A stretch of DNA of 64,000 bases, taken from assembly GCA_028278625.1 (NCBI GenBank), contig JANQDY010000084.1, positions 1 to 64,000 on the forward strand, given 5' to 3'. The notes under the pieces are model-generated. The model did not search any database. It worked only from the letters and a program-made list of their open reading frames with translations, and was not told the origin of the DNA. Origin of the DNA: Thermodesulfobacteriota bacterium. Its GTDB lineage: Bacteria; Desulfobacterota; DSM-4660; Desulfatiglandales; Desulfatiglandaceae. Below, in pieces: positions 62,509 through 64,000 of this stretch (within the stretch, counting starts at the first letter, position 1; each line of letters begins with the position of its first letter). The translations under genes were made by a program, and so were the position numbers.

Positions 62509-63591
62509 ATGGATTCCGTTCGGGAACTGCTGACCCGTTCACCGGTCATTGTCTCCGCCCCCTGCCGCATCGATGCCGGCGGCACTTGGGACATCAAGGC
62601 CCTGGCACTTCCCCTCGAGCAATTAACGCCCGTCACCGTCAACATGGCCCTGACGCTCAGAACAACGGTCACCCTTACCCCTTTTGATGACGGACAGGTC
62701 AGCATATCTTCAACGGGCTTTTCCCATAGAGAACGTGCCCAGGCGGACAGGCTCCCCTTTGATTCACCTTTCGGGCTCTTTTTCGCCGCGGTGAATTATT
62801 TCGGATTTCACGGGTTGGAAGTGAAAATAGACTCGCAGTCGCCCGTAAAGTCCGCCCTTGGCGGTTCCAGCACCGCCCTGGTTGCGCTTTTGGGCGCACT
62901 CCATCAAATAAAAAACATCCGTCATCAAGAGACCGCTTTTTCCAAAGAGACCGTTTTGCACCAGTCTTACCACCTGGAAGACGGCATCAGCGGGGGCAAC
63001 TGCGGCATTCAGGACCAGGCGGCAGCGGTTTACGGCGGGGTGCACCTTTGGAAATGGCATTTTGGCCGCACCCGTAAACCGTTGACCGGTATCCCCCTGT
63101 TGGACGAGGATGGGCAAAGGGCCCTTTCAAAACGCATACTCGTTGCTTACAGCGGCAAAAGCCACGTGGCCGCGGACACCAACCGCAGATGGGTTGGCGA
63201 TTTTCTCTCCGGCAAAACCCGATCCGGATGGATCAGGGCCAACGCGTCCGTGCGTGCTTTTGCAAAGGCCATTCAAATGAGAAATTGGGACCGGGCGGCC
63301 TTTTTGCTGAGGGAGGAGATGGCCATCAGAAGAGAGATCACGCCGGAAGCGCTGGACCCTGTGACGGAAGAAATGGTGGCCGTGGCCGAAAGTGCCGGCT
63401 GTGGCGGCCGTTTTGCCGGCGCCGGTGCCGGCGGCTCCGTATGGGCCCTGGGGAAAAGGCGTCATATCGACACATTGAGACGGGATTGGCAGACGCTGCT
63501 GCTGCCCATTTCCGGCGCCCGGATACTTGAAGCAGGCATCGATGCCCGCGGGATACACCCGGTATCAGGGGGGGAATCAGGAGGGAAGTAA
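62509..63591 (+). CDS. GHMP-family sugar kinase-like protein
   Basis: A 360-residue GHMP kinase: motif 1 VSAPCRIDAGGTWDIKALAL, the glycine-rich phosphate loop SPVKSALGGSSTALVALLGA, and motif 3 GRFAGAGAGGSVWALG. GNCGIQDQAAAVYGGV between them matches the subgroup that includes fucokinase and heptose-7-phosphate kinase. The phosphate acceptor is probably a sugar or sugar phosphate but cannot be named. It may be co-expressed with the NUDIX hydrolase. Confidence 0.82.
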   Translation: MDSVRELLTRSPVIVSAPCRIDAGGTWDIKALALPLEQLTPVTVNMALTLRTTVTLTPFDDGQVSISSTGFSHRERAQADRLPFDSPFGLFFAAVNYFGFHGLEVKIDSQSPVKSALGGSSTALVALLGALHQIKNIRHQETAFSKETVLHQSYHLEDGISGGNCGIQDQAAAVYGGVHLWKWHFGRTRKPLTGIPLLDEDGQRALSKRILVAYSGKSHVAADTNRRWVGDFLSGKTRSGWIRANASVRAFAKAIQMRNWDRAAFLLREEMAIRREITPEALDPVTEEMVAVAESAGCGGRFAGAGAGGSVWALGKRRHIDTLRRDWQTLLLPISGARILEAGIDARGIHPVSGGESGGK

Positions 63592-63598
63592 GGGGTTG

Positions 63599-63871
63599 TC
63601 AGTTTATGGTCTGTCGGTAGATCATCCCGAACGTCCCTGTTTCAAACAGGCCTTTCAGCTCCGCCAGGAGCGTATTCGTGGCCTGCTCCACCATAAGGAT
63701 ATCCAGTTCGGAAACCAGTTCCATATCCAGGTTATTGATTTCTTCTTCCAGATCCTCAAACTGCGTTAAAAACGCTTCATCTTTCAGGGTTTCACTGATG
63801 GCGCTGTGAACATCTATGATGGTCCCCACACAGTGCTGCACCCTGAGCCGGTATTGATCTGTTATATTCAT
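63599..63871 (-). CDS. Small helical protein of unknown function
   Basis: A 90-residue, acidic, mostly helical protein with VGTIIDVHSAISETLKDEAF and LEEEINNLDMELVSELDILM. There is no signal peptide or membrane segment. AGGA lies upstream of the ATG at 63871. It starts 12 bases after the stop of the gene running off the window, so it may be co-expressed with that gene. I do not recognise a family. Confidence 0.65.
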   Translation of the reverse strand: MNITDQYRLRVQHCVGTIIDVHSAISETLKDEAFLTQFEDLEEEINNLDMELVSELDILMVEQATNTLLAELKGLFETGTFGMIYRQTIN

Positions 63872-63883
63872 TTGGTTCCTAAT

Positions 63884-64000
63884 CTATCCTTTTCCAAGGC
63901 CAGTGAGGATCTCCGTAAAAGCGCCGTAGAAATTCTCATGGTTCCAGAGGGCCGCCTTTAGGATCCCCGCGATTTCATTCATGTCTTTCGGGTTCACCAC
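63884..64000 (-). CDS. C-terminal end of a likely glycosyltransferase (partial)
   Basis: The frame entering from the right edge ends at TAG 63884-63886. Its 38 residues include VVNPKDMNEIAGILKAAL, the usual C-terminal nucleotide-sugar glycosyltransferase pattern (V-N-P-x-D-x-x-x-x-A), as in trehalose-6-phosphate synthase and related GT-B enzymes. Too little is visible to name the enzyme. It is co-directional with the small helical protein. Confidence 0.5.
   Translation of the reverse strand: MVNPKDMNEIAGILKAALWNHENFYGAFTEILTGLGKG

Overview
The window reads as chromosome from a Gram-negative, anaerobic member of the Desulfobacterota (delta-proteobacterial sulfate-reducer type). The reasons are dense, long operons of moderate to high GC, a one-chain pyruvate:ferredoxin oxidoreductase, complete type II secretion and type IV pilus loci, DUF4124 exported proteins, giant Ig-like repeat exoproteins and lipid A-modification genes. 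This assignment is an inference; there is no rRNA or other taxonomic marker here.

Layout. 1-7400 (+): the end of an unknown secreted protein, then an aminoarabinose (Ara4N) lipid A operon in the order SMR flippase subunit-arnB-arnC-arnA-arnD-arnT. 7412-8599 (-): an outer-membrane beta-barrel protein. The divergent region 8600-8839 carries one promoter for this gene and one for the next operon. 8840-23181 (+): a tightly overlapping type II secretion operon, gspF-G-H-I-J-K-L-M-N-C-A-B-D-E. 23283-23936 (+): a HAD phosphatase, converging on 23924-27066 (-), a two-gene unit of a LysM protein and a DUF4124/trypsin-like protease. 27125-27613 (-): relics of a nucleotidyltransferase toxin/antitoxin-like module.

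27818-53405 is a 26-kb stretch coded entirely on the minus strand. Read in the direction of transcription it has a minor-pilin operon (FimT-like, pilW, pilV, pilX, pilY1, a DUF4124 coiled-coil protein, a small exported protein), then pilM-N-O-P, a FlgO/CsgG-like gene, pilQ and a PilF-like TPR lipoprotein behind a strong sigma-70 promoter. It ends with two giant Ig-like repeat proteins of 1667 and 1540 residues; the second also carries Asp-box (BNR) propeller repeats. I read this as a pilus-plus-adhesin locus. PilY1 appears to carry an inserted golvesin/Xly-type carbohydrate-binding-like domain and a long poly-threonine linker encoded by a DNA microsatellite. A HEPN-like fragment lies between the two giant genes, and a frameshifted small gene lies upstream of the minor-pilin operon.

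54031-64000 is more ordinary: DUF362 and UbiA-type prenyltransferase (-), signal peptidase I (+), a full pyruvate:ferredoxin oxidoreductase (+) with a clear promoter and terminator, an FMN-binding PNPOx-like protein (+), surE (-), a NUDIX hydrolase and a GHMP kinase (+), a small helical protein (-), and the C-terminal end of a likely glycosyltransferase (-) running off the window.

Together the genes describe cell-envelope construction and surface display: lipid A modification, Sec maturation (lepB), T2SS export, T4P assembly and large surface proteins. No tRNA, rRNA, CRISPR array, insertion sequence or phage gene was recognised.
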